A stretch of 5,749 bases of DNA from CAVOBC01 sp963693635 (lineage in GTDB: Bacteria; Pseudomonadota; Gammaproteobacteria; Pseudomonadales; Azotimanducaceae): NCBI GenBank assembly GCA_963693635.1, contig CAVOBC010000313.1, forward strand, positions 1 through 5,749, in the 5' to 3' direction. Within the stretch, counting starts at the first letter, position 1, and the number at the start of each line of letters is the position of its first letter. The notes below the pieces were generated by a model, which worked only from the letters and a program-made list of their open reading frames with translations, was not told the origin of the DNA and did not search any database. The position numbers and the translations under genes are program-made. Of the stretch, positions 1-5,749 are shown in pieces.

Positions 1-3000
1 TGCGGGCCACCTCCGAGCGACTCCAGACCTGCGGCGGGCCGAACATCGGATGGAACGCCGGCAAGCCCTGATCCAGATCCAGCTTCAATCCCTGCAGGTC
101 TGCGGCGCCGCCCATGGAGCCATCCATCAACCGGTCCGAATGCACCACAAATCCCCCATCCAGATCGTCAACGACAATTGCGCTGGTCCGGGGCGGCTCC
201 CAGTCACTGGGAAAGACGCCCGAAAAGGGCTCCGCGTCAGACTGGATTTCAACCAGACGGGCGACATCAGACGTCGCGCGTCCCCTGTCAAGCGCACCTC
301 GCGGGAGCGGCACTCGCACCTGATGGCGATTGAGCGACAGGTACGGCCGCATCCACACCTCGCGCACAGGCGAGCTCGTAATCACACCAACATCCACACT
401 GGAGTTGCCGGGCACACGGATCGGGTCGGTCGAGTCATGGATGGTCTTGTTGCGGGTCCCGTGCGCGTAGCGAAGCGTGAACAAGCCCGGCGTCGCCTCG
501 TCATTGCGCACACTAACCTTCATCTGATAGCGCGGATTGCCGAGCTTGTCATCCGCCAGACGATAGGCCTCAAGCTCTGACACCAGAAACCCCGGCAAGG
601 CCGCATCCCGCAGCCAGTCACCCAGCAACGCGGGCAGATCGATCCCCAACTCGACGGCGAGGTTATTGAACTCCGTCGTCGTGAACGTCTCGCCTGCATA
701 TCGCGATCGAAGCGACGCCAAAAGGTGGCCGGTCTTTCCCCGACCAATACCGTCGATGATGGAGCGGGCGACGGCGCTTCCCTTCAGCGCCATCACGTTG
801 ATTGACTGTCCCGGATGATCATGCGGGTCGAGATCCGCCAGCGCGTCACCCAATGCACGATCCCAGACGGTCGGCCGGTTGGTCACGTTTCTGACCAGCG
901 CTTCTGCCACTGACCCGGCACGACCGGTGCCCATGTCCACCATGGTTTTCCCGATCAGGATGTTCGCCTGGGACGCAAACTCATGCGCAGAGAAATAGCC
1001 CCGCTTGTCCGTCAAGAGTTGGCTTGCCATCTCGTCCAGCACCCAGTTGAGCGCAATCGCGCCATCGCCCTCGGCACTCGTCTGGCTGCGAAGGAAATGC
1101 CGTGAGACGCCGGTGAAGAGGTTGCCACCGCTGAAGTCGTTCTCGAAGAAGCGCTCAATGACCTCAACTTTCGCTCCGGCCATGCCGCCTTCCTTGTCTT
1201 CAAACTTCGCAGGGTCATCAAAGCCGCGATCGAACCGGGCGGTGGGGAAACCGGTTTCCCGGAGCAGCAGCATGCCCGGCATTGTCTGCACCGTGTCCAT
1301 GCGCCAGTCGCCGCCATAGCCGCGCAGCCGGTTGGGCACCTCAACCAGCGTCAGCGACTCGTATGGATAGGCGAGATTGAAGGTTCGCGCCTCTGTCATC
1401 ATCTCCTGTACACGGTCTTTGATGGCGCCTTCGGCATCACTGAAGAACTCAAGATTGCGGACGTGGTCGGGATGTACCAGCACTTCAAGTTCCAGCCCAT
1501 CAATCTCGACGCTTCGCCGCGCGAACTCGGATGCAATCAGTGCAACGTCATACACCCAACCTTTCGGGTTGAAGCGAAAGCTGTCGGACTTTCCGGGGAC
1601 CGGATCACGACGACCAGGCCCTGCGACCAACCAGCCATCCGGCACCTCGACCTCAAGGTCAAGTTTGAAGTAATCGGTCGCCCGCCCGCGTGGATCGTCG
1701 GAGGGCACGTCGGAGCCTGCAATGGGCAGCCAGCGACTGCCGGGCATCAGGGCAACCATTTCGGATGAGAAATTGCTGATCTCGTAACCGAGAAGAAAGA
1801 GCTGCGAACTCATCAGGTCACCGAGATAAAAGTCGAACGCGGTGTCGAGGTAGCCAAAAGTCAGATCGGGCTGCCCTGCTGCCGTGATCGCAACCGAAAC
1901 AGCGCGCTTGCCGCCCGCAGGCGCTGTCACCCGCAGGATGCCATCCGCATGCTGATAACCGGCGGCGGCGCCATTGACGGCAAGACGCGTGATCGTGAAT
2001 CCCGGGTTGAAGGCAAAGGTCAAACTGTCCCCCGCCTCGCTGCCGCTGTGACCCCGCAGTTCGATGTCGATTGCGACCGAGCGCCCCGGATCGAGGACGA
2101 CGCGACCGGTTATGCTTTCTATGTCCATCCGCGGGTCGTTCTGGTGCTGCTCGTGCACGGCAAGCCAGGCACGCCGCTCGTCAATGGGTCCGCGCACTTC
2201 GAACGTATGCAGACCGAAACAGGCGACAGACAACGTGAGCAGACCGCCGCCGATCGCGAGCCGTCGCTGCTTTGAACCGCCATCACTGCGAGGAAACAAC
2301 GCGGCCGCGAGCATCAGCAGCGCAGCGGCCAGGGACCAGAGCGCACCCATGTGCAAAGCGGTACCCGGGGGCAAGACGAGCGGCACCATGTCTGACGCCA
2401 TGTCGAAGGTCGGCAAGATCGAAAAGACGGGCTGCAGATAAACCGGTAGCTGAAAGGTCACCCAGAACTGGAGTCCAAGCGCACCCAACGAGGCGACAAT
2501 GACCCCCAACCGATGGCGCACTGCGACCGAGATGAAGATAACGACAGAACACCAGACAACGAGCGCGGTCACGCTGTAAATCAGAAAGCCGACGATCGAA
2601 TGCGGCTGCAACAGGTCGCCCACCGGCCAACCGTTGAGCCTGGAGAGCCCACCGAATCCCTGCATGATCGCGAGAGCAACCAGCACCGGTATCCAGCTCA
2701 TGATCACGAGCGCCAGACTGCGCCCGAAAATGTATTCACTATTACTGGGCGGCCGCACGTCCAGCACCTCTGCCATACGCTCGCGCTCATCTCGCGCGCG
2801 GACATCAAAGGCAAGGAAGATCAGACCGACCAGAAATATAACCAGCATGTACATACCGGACGCGGCGACCAGCAGACGAGGCGACATGGAACCCACGGTG
2901 CCAGAGTACGCCGAGAACATTCCGTGCAAAACGGACGTGTAGGCGTATATCAGCAGCGCGATGATGACCGCGAGAACCGAGAACACCCAGTAGCGTGCGA

Positions 3001-3091
3001 GCCGGCGCGTCGAGCGCATTTCGGCCCCGGCAATCGCCCACATCATGCGCGCGTTGAAAGAACGGGCTCGCGTTTCGCCTGCCGCCGCCAT
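1..3091 (-). CDS. ABC-2 type permease fused to an M1 aminopeptidase-like domain (3' end outside window)
   Basis: The gene is open for 1,030 codons from the ATG at 3091-3089 to the window edge, so the C-terminus is missing. The N-terminus (residues 1-33) is basic. About seven hydrophobic segments follow, near residues 34-52, 72-94, 122-146, 165-190, 195-217, 246-266 and 276-294. Basic loops at 95-121, 191-194 and 268-277 place the N-terminus inside and everything after residue 295 in the periplasm. Residues 318-530 look like the beta-rich N-terminal domain of M1 peptidases, and 540-850 like the catalytic and helical part. The expected HEXXH is not present: RHFLR (664-668) occupies its place, 18 residues before Glu687. 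From about 968 (IVVDDLDGGF) a golvesin-like beta domain may begin. The start is supported by GGGGAG six bases upstream and by abutting the ATPase stop codon. Fused permease/M1 proteins are a known architecture, usually with an intact zinc site. The substrate is unknown. Confidence 0.85.
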   Translation of the reverse strand, partial: MAAAGETRARSFNARMMWAIAGAEMRSTRRLARYWVFSVLAVIIALLIYAYTSVLHGMFSAYSGTVGSMSPRLLVAASGMYMLVIFLVGLIFLAFDVRARDERERMAEVLDVRPPSNSEYIFGRSLALVIMSWIPVLVALAIMQGFGGLSRLNGWPVGDLLQPHSIVGFLIYSVTALVVWCSVVIFISVAVRHRLGVIVASLGALGLQFWVTFQLPVYLQPVFSILPTFDMASDMVPLVLPPGTALHMGALWSLAAALLMLAAALFPRSDGGSKQRRLAIGGGLLTLSVACFGLHTFEVRGPIDERRAWLAVHEQHQNDPRMDIESITGRVVLDPGRSVAIDIELRGHSGSEAGDSLTFAFNPGFTITRLAVNGAAAGYQHADGILRVTAPAGGKRAVSVAITAAGQPDLTFGYLDTAFDFYLGDLMSSQLFLLGYEISNFSSEMVALMPGSRWLPIAGSDVPSDDPRGRATDYFKLDLEVEVPDGWLVAGPGRRDPVPGKSDSFRFNPKGWVYDVALIASEFARRSVEIDGLELEVLVHPDHVRNLEFFSDAEGAIKDRVQEMMTEARTFNLAYPYESLTLVEVPNRLRGYGGDWRMDTVQTMPGMLLLRETGFPTARFDRGFDDPAKFEDKEGGMAGAKVEVIERFFENDFSGGNLFTGVSRHFLRSQTSAEGDGAIALNWVLDEMASQLLTDKRGYFSAHEFASQANILIGKTMVDMGTGRAGSVAEALVRNVTNRPTVWDRALGDALADLDPHDHPGQSINVMALKGSAVARSIIDGIGRGKTGHLLASLRSRYAGETFTTTEFNNLAVELGIDLPALLGDWLRDAALPGFLVSELEAYRLADDKLGNPRYQMKVSVRNDEATPGLFTLRYAHGTRNKTIHDSTDPIRVPGNSSVDVGVITSSPVREVWMRPYLSLNRHQVRVPLPRGALDRGRATSDVARLVEIQSDAEPFSGVFPSDWEPPRTSAIVVDDLDGGFVVHSDRLMDGSMGGAADLQGLKLDLDQGLPAFHPMFGPPQVWSRSEVAR

Positions 3092-4141
3092 CTAAGACTC
3101 CCCACCCGACTCTTCATCATCGGGCCCATCGCCCTTGCCGCGTTTACGGCCCTTGCGTGCGGGACGCCGCTTGCGCCGCTTCTTGCCGGTGTCTTCTCGC
3201 TGGCTCTCTCTGACCGCCTCAGCACGCCCGCGCGCAGCCATAAAGGCCATGTAACTCTCTTCGAGCGTTGGTTCCGCAATCGTCGTTGCACCCGCGGGCA
3301 CATGACCCTGTCGGGCGACACCGCGCAGCACCATTTTCCCGTCCGCCACCGTGGACGAGACGATGTCGAATTCCGCCTCGAAACCGTCGATCTCCGATTC
3401 AACCGCGGTGACCTCGAACACCTGCCCGGCGGCTTCTGCGACGAGCGTTGCGGGCGGTCCCTGGAAAATGATCTGGCCCGAATCAAGCAGCGCGACTTCA
3501 CGACAGGCGGCGCCAAGGTCAGCAACGATGTGGGTGGATAAAAGAATCGTGCGGTCACGACCGAGGCTAGCCATGAGATTGCGAAATCGAATGCGCTCTT
3601 CCGGGTCAAGCCCAACCGTCGGCTCATCGACGATCAGTATCTGCGGCCGGTGCACCAGGGCCTGGGCCACACCCAGACGGCGCAACATCCCGCCTGAGAG
3701 TTTGCGCACTTTGCGATCCGCAACATCGGCGAGACCGACTTGTTCAAGCACCTCGGCAACACGCTCGCGTCGCGGGGCTTTCTTTAACATGCCGGAGAGT
3801 TGAGCAAGGGTATCGAGCACTTCCTCCACGCGATGCAATCGCCACGCACCGAAATCCTGGGGCAGGTAACCGAGAAGGCGGCGGACGCTGGGCGCGTCGG
3901 TCACAACGTCGTACCCGCCGACACGAACGCTGCCTTCGCTCGGTGTAACGAGCGCGCAGAGGATGCGCATCAGCGTGCTCTTGCCGGCACCGTTGGGCCC
4001 CAGAAGACCAAACACGCCGGCACCGCAACTGAGATTGACGTCGGTCAGCGCCTGGTGACCGTCCTTATACCGGTGGTTCAGACCCTTGACCTCGAGGGCC
4101 TGGACACTCGACGGATTCATTGATATTGCGGTTTCGCCCAT
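3092..4141 (-). CDS. ABC transporter ATP-binding protein with a charged C-terminal tail
   Basis: This 349-residue ATPase should hydrolyse ATP at the inner face of the cytoplasmic membrane to drive the permease encoded immediately downstream. All motifs are present: Walker A GPNGAGKST (48-56), Q-loop YLPQDFG (92-98), signature LSGGM (148-152), Walker B ILIVDEP (168-174), D-loop GLDP (177-180) and the switch His204. Residues 240-303 form the usual accessory domain of ABC-2 exporter ATPases. Typical relatives are about 300 residues long. The extra length is a tail with a dense Lys/Arg block (320-337) and an acidic end (338-349). The start at 4141 has AAGGGG five bases upstream. An alternative ATG at 4120 (residue 8) has no comparable site, but its ATG overlaps the stop of a doubtful upstream ORF. 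The stop TAG touches the next ATG, so the two genes are almost certainly cotranscribed and translationally coupled. Function is confident at family level, substrate unknown. Confidence 0.95.
   Translation of the reverse strand: MGETAISMNPSSVQALEVKGLNHRYKDGHQALTDVNLSCGAGVFGLLGPNGAGKSTLMRILCALVTPSEGSVRVGGYDVVTDAPSVRRLLGYLPQDFGAWRLHRVEEVLDTLAQLSGMLKKAPRRERVAEVLEQVGLADVADRKVRKLSGGMLRRLGVAQALVHRPQILIVDEPTVGLDPEERIRFRNLMASLGRDRTILLSTHIVADLGAACREVALLDSGQIIFQGPPATLVAEAAGQVFEVTAVESEIDGFEAEFDIVSSTVADGKMVLRGVARQGHVPAGATTIAEPTLEESYMAFMAARGRAEAVRESQREDTGKKRRKRRPARKGRKRGKGDGPDDEESGGES
3098..3103 (-). promoter_or_regulatory. Ribosome binding site of the permease/M1 gene
   Basis: On the minus strand GGGGAG lies six bases before the ATG at 3091, inside the last codons of the ATPase gene. 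It supports this start and coupled translation across the TAG-ATG junction. Confidence 0.7.
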
Positions 4142-4146
4142 GAAAT

Positions 4147-4152
4147 CCCCTT
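4147..4152 (-). promoter_or_regulatory. Ribosome binding site of the ATPase gene
   Basis: On the minus strand AAGGGG lies five bases before the ATG at 4141. This favours that start over the ATG seven codons further in, which has no such site. Confidence 0.7.
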
Positions 4153-4206
4153 ATCCAATTCACTCAAACCTGCCCGGCGGGCGAGTTGTTCATCGACGTG
4201 CTCGCC

Positions 4207-4219
4207 GACATAATATGTC
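4207..4219. promoter_or_regulatory. 13-base palindrome upstream of the ABC operon, possible operator or promoter
   Basis: The arms GACATA and TATGTC flank a single central base and match perfectly. The site lies 66 bases before the ATPase start codon. On the minus strand it overlaps TTGACA (4220-4215) and TATTAT, hexamers that resemble sigma-70 elements but are not correctly spaced from each other. TATTAT as a -10 would give a leader of about 60 bases; no good -35 is visible for it. A repressor site overlapping a promoter is possible, but a palindrome this short can also occur by chance. Confidence 0.3.
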
Positions 4220-4649
4220 AACATCTTAAGGTCGGCACTCCCATTGTCCAGCGTGCATGCGCAGCATTGGCCGCGCGCGGTCCCGCCAATCCAAGCCTCC
4301 ACCCGTCGGTGATGCACGCTTGATCGTCATCCACTCCTACACGTGCTTTCACTTTCCGTGCCACCTGAGTGGACGGCAATCGGGGAGAATCGGTACGACA
4401 CCCGCACGTGGCCGGTAGTCTATTGATATTTGTAGCGAAAGTTCAGCCGAGGGTGCAGTTGAGATTCTGCGGGACGAATGGACCTCGCAACTGCTCGGGT
4501 CACCGACCGATCAACGCAACCCGCCGTCATTTCATTAACAACGCAAACATTTCACGAGGATCGCAAACACCACATTAAGACTGCGAAGGCTGCAAGCAAG
4601 CGGCGGAGAACGGCAACGACAAGGTGCGGTACAGCTAACATTCGCCAAC

Positions 4650-4704
4650 GACATCGACACGCAAGCCGTTCGCCACTTTATGCCAACGCGTTATCGTCGA
4701 TGTC
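4650..4704. repeat. 9-base inverted repeat with 37-base loop
   Basis: GACATCGAC (4650-4658) and GTCGATGTC (4696-4704) are perfect reverse complements separated by 37 bases. No T-run follows, so it is not an ordinary terminator. The heptamer GCCAACG occurs at 4644-4650 and 4682-4688 within or beside it, and again at 4814-4820. The role is unknown. Confidence 0.4.
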
Positions 4705-4763
4705 AGGAAGCTGTGATTTATCGTGTGCCACCCGCTGGGCGCGGTCTCCTTAGAAGCCACTTC

Positions 4764-4779
4764 AAGGAGTGAAGGAGTG
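4764..4779 (+). repeat. 8-base tandem repeat, ribosome-binding-site-like
   Basis: AAGGAGTG occurs twice in direct tandem. AAGGAG is a near-ideal Shine-Dalgarno core, and the GTG at 4777-4779 lies seven bases after the first copy. That GTG opens only a three-codon frame (GTG AGC GAC TAA). This may be the start of a lost gene or chance. Confidence 0.4.
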
Positions 4780-4895
4780 AGCGACTAAAAGCAGGTCGGT
4801 GTCAGCTTTGTAAGCCAACGTGGTCTCGTTTTCGGCCACTCGCGCAAGCCGGACAGCAAACGGTGCAAGCGGCGTAAGATCATCCGATAGACCTC

Positions 4896-4933
4896 CCAGC
4901 CAAACCGCTCGAGGCCAGCCAAACCACTCGAGG
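4896..4933 (+). repeat. Two tandem copies of a 19-base unit before the VOC gene
   Basis: Copy one (4896-4914) and copy two (4915-4933) start CCAGCCAAACC and end CTCGAGG. They differ at one base (G at 4907, A at 4926). The end of copy two supplies the GAGGG that precedes the VOC start codon by five bases, so the duplication helped build, or duplicated, a translation-initiation region. Confidence 0.8.
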
Positions 4934-4934
4934 G
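4930..4934 (+). promoter_or_regulatory. Ribosome binding site of the VOC gene
   Basis: GAGGG lies five bases before the ATG at 4940. It decides that start over the upstream in-frame ATG at 4820, whose 40 extra codons have no resemblance to the family. Confidence 0.55.
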
Positions 4935-4939
4935 CCCTC

Positions 4940-5304
4940 ATGGATCGTGTTGCTCCTGTCCTGACTGTCCGTTCGGTCTACGTCGCGCTCGACTGGTACA
5001 CACAGTTGCTCGGATTCACGGTGATGTATCGCAACGCGGGCGCTCCGAACGACGGCTCGCTGAACTACGCCGTGCTGGCGCGGGAAGGCGCCCAACTCCA
5101 TCTCGGTCTCGACCGGGATATGGGCAACGCCCCCGGAGAGAGCGCGTTCAACCTCACGACGACGGACTTCGCCCCGCTGCTGGAAGCGGCCCGCGATGCG
5201 GGCGCCACTTTCTACATCGAGCCCGGTACGATCCCCACCGGCCAGCGCACGTTCGGCATCAGAGACCGGACGGTAATCGCGTCAGCCCGGTCGAAGTAGA
5301 TTAA
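4940..5304 (+). pseudogene. Glyoxalase/bleomycin-resistance (VOC) family protein, frameshifted near its 3' end
   Basis: As sequenced the frame encodes 119 residues and stops at the TAG at 5297-5299. Residues 1-109 fit a single-domain VOC protein of about 120 residues: APVLTVRSV (5-13) is the first strand, ALDWYTQLLGF (16-26) the first helix and turn, AQLHLGL (51-57) carries a candidate metal- or ligand-binding His54, and GATFYIEPG through GQRTFGIRD is the second half. The family then expects DPDGN and a last strand with an acidic ligand. The observed frame gives RDRTVIASARSK instead. Adding one C at 5266-5267 restores RDPDGNRVSPVEVD and a TAA stop at 5302-5304. So one base is missing, either by mutation or sequencing error. 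VOC proteins include dioxygenases, isomerases and drug-binding resistance proteins; the substrate here cannot be told. No operon partner is visible. Confidence 0.8.
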
Positions 5305-5597
5305 AGACGCAGCTTGCCGAGACACTGCGCGCACGCGGCATCGTCGTCATCACGCGCCGCGGTCTGATGACCGACTACGTGAGCAATTGCCATCCCAGGC
5401 ACACCCGCATTTTCGCGTTCAGCAACGACTCTGCGTTCCGTACCGCATTTTCAAACGATCCCGAGAAGACCCTGCAGATTGCATTCGATGTCCTCAAAGA
5501 CCGGGCCGGGTTCGTGAGTGGCGAAAAAGTCGTCGTTATCTCAGACGTCCTGGCTGGATCAGGCATCGACGCGATCCAGATTCGTACTCTGCTCTGA
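5301..5597 (+). pseudogene. Pyruvate kinase C-terminal domain remnant
   Basis: The frame from 5301 to the TGA at 5595-5597 gives about 98 residues resembling the C-terminal (alpha/beta) domain of pyruvate kinase, the glycolytic enzyme converting phosphoenolpyruvate and ADP to pyruvate and ATP. Recognisable pieces are LAETLRARGIVVITRRG, the YVSNCHPRHTRIFAFSNDS strand-turn region, DPEKTLQIAFDVL and the terminal strands GEKVVVISDVLAGSGIDAIQ. The barrel with the active site is entirely absent. There is no ATG before 5367, which lies inside the domain, and an in-frame TAA sits at 5274-5276. Around 5436-5444 (SAFRTAF) the roughly 12-15 residues that normally carry an L-x-L-x-RGV-x-P-like segment seem to be missing without breaking the frame. 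A stand-alone domain protein starting at 5367 is possible but would lack the first strand. A remnant is more likely. It is followed by a terminator, as the end of a real gene would be. Confidence 0.75.
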
Positions 5598-5599
5598 AC

Positions 5600-5621
5600 G
5601 CGGGTATCAAGCGGGTATCAA
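5600..5621 (+). repeat. Two tandem copies of an 11-base unit
   Basis: GCGGGTATCAA occurs twice without interruption (5600-5610 and 5611-5621), just after the pyruvate kinase stop and running into the terminator stem. Confidence 0.75.
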
Positions 5622-5644
5622 AAGTGCGGCAGAGCACTTTTTTT
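5620..5644 (+). terminator. Intrinsic terminator after the pyruvate kinase remnant
   Basis: An 8-base-pair stem (AAAAGTGC at 5620-5627 with GCACTTTT at 5634-5641) closes a six-base loop and merges into a run of seven T at 5638-5644. It lies 23 bases after the stop at 5597. On the minus strand the same stem is followed by TTTT, so weak termination in the other direction is possible. Confidence 0.8.
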
Positions 5645-5749
5645 GGCAACATGACAGTCCTCAAAAAACTCGCATTCATCTGGCCCAGGAGCCGACAGGC
5701 CTTTACTCTGTAGTTACTTCACCCGCGACTCTTGTGTAATAGTTAAGGT
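5645..5749. other. Short unannotated right edge
   Basis: About 100 bases after the terminator carry no recognisable gene. The sequence is less GC-rich and ends near TAATAG (5737-5742), which could be a weak -10 element for a gene outside the window, but no good -35 is visible. Confidence 0.4.

Larger units (their letters stand above)
4142..4939. other. Gene-poor gap between the ABC operon and the VOC gene
   Basis: About 800 bases separate the divergently oriented ABC operon and VOC gene. I see no convincing coding region on either strand. The short open frames lack recognisable motifs and ribosome binding sites, and the stretch around 4380-4720 looks visibly less GC-rich than the flanking genes. 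No tRNA fold was recognised. It holds the small palindrome and repeats listed separately. It may contain the operon promoter plus remnants of decayed genes. Confidence 0.6.

Noticed and set aside
50..580. 176-codon plus-strand open frame
   Set aside because: It is antisense to the permease/M1 gene, whose frame is continuous here with plausible protein sequence.
971..985. HEFAS (residues 703-707) as an alternative zinc site
   Set aside because: The second His of HEXXH is replaced by Ser, and the motif lies after, not before, the Glu that fits the third ligand position.
2513..3541. 342-codon plus-strand open frame
   Set aside because: It is antisense to the ATPase and permease genes, has an Arg/His/Asp-rich composition with no domain, and is a typical shadow frame in GC-rich DNA.
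4630..4710. Integron attC-like recombination site
   Set aside because: A CTAAC, a GTTA and an inverted repeat are present and VOC genes are common in cassettes, but the conserved RYYYAAC and GTTRRRY ends do not pair correctly and no integrase is visible.
4369..4753. Short plus-strand frames in the gap (69 and 91 codons)
   Set aside because: They overlap each other in different frames, have no ribosome binding site, and their translated sequence has no recognisable motif.
4820..4939. N-terminal extension of the VOC protein from the ATG at 4820
   Set aside because: The 40 extra residues have no family resemblance and run through the tandem 19-base repeat; the ATG at 4940 has a ribosome binding site and matches the family start.
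5715..5749. Promoter at the right edge
   Set aside because: TAATAG is -10-like, but the hexamer 17 bases upstream (TTACTT) is a poor -35 and no downstream gene is in view.

Overview
The window is GC-rich, and its two large genes look like those of a Gram-negative bacterium. I would guess Pseudomonadota, but nothing here fixes the lineage: there is no rRNA, tRNA or marker gene.

The left 4.1 kb (positions 1-4141) is a two-gene operon read on the minus strand. The first gene (4141 to 3092) encodes an ABC-transporter ATPase with a full set of nucleotide-binding motifs and an unusual arginine/lysine-rich then acidic tail. Its TAG stop abuts the ATG of the second gene (3091 down past position 1), which runs off the left edge. 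That gene encodes a very large membrane protein. About seven N-terminal membrane segments of ABC-2 permease type are followed by a long periplasmic part that resembles an M1 (aminopeptidase-N-like) metallopeptidase. The window ends inside a possible golvesin-like beta domain. The pair looks like one exporter-type complex: the ATPase powers the permease, whose fused peptidase-like domain sits outside the inner membrane. The most notable feature is that the zinc-binding HEXXH site of the M1 domain seems to be replaced by RHFLR, with the downstream Glu ligand kept at the correct spacing. This suggests a non-catalytic, pseudopeptidase-type domain.

Positions 4142-4939 (about 800 bases) hold no convincing gene. 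This stretch looks less GC-rich than its flanks. It contains a ribosome binding site for the ATPase gene, a perfect 13-base palindrome, a 9-base inverted repeat, an 8-base tandem repeat and a 19-base tandem duplication just before the next gene.

The right end (4940-5644), on the plus strand, looks like a genomic scrapyard. A glyoxalase/bleomycin-resistance (VOC) gene is almost complete, but one missing C near its 3' end shifts the frame and destroys the conserved C-terminal strand. Directly after it, with no start codon, lies the C-terminal domain of a pyruvate kinase, which also seems to lack a short internal segment. A good intrinsic terminator follows it. Both genes look like remnants, unless the frameshift is a sequencing error.
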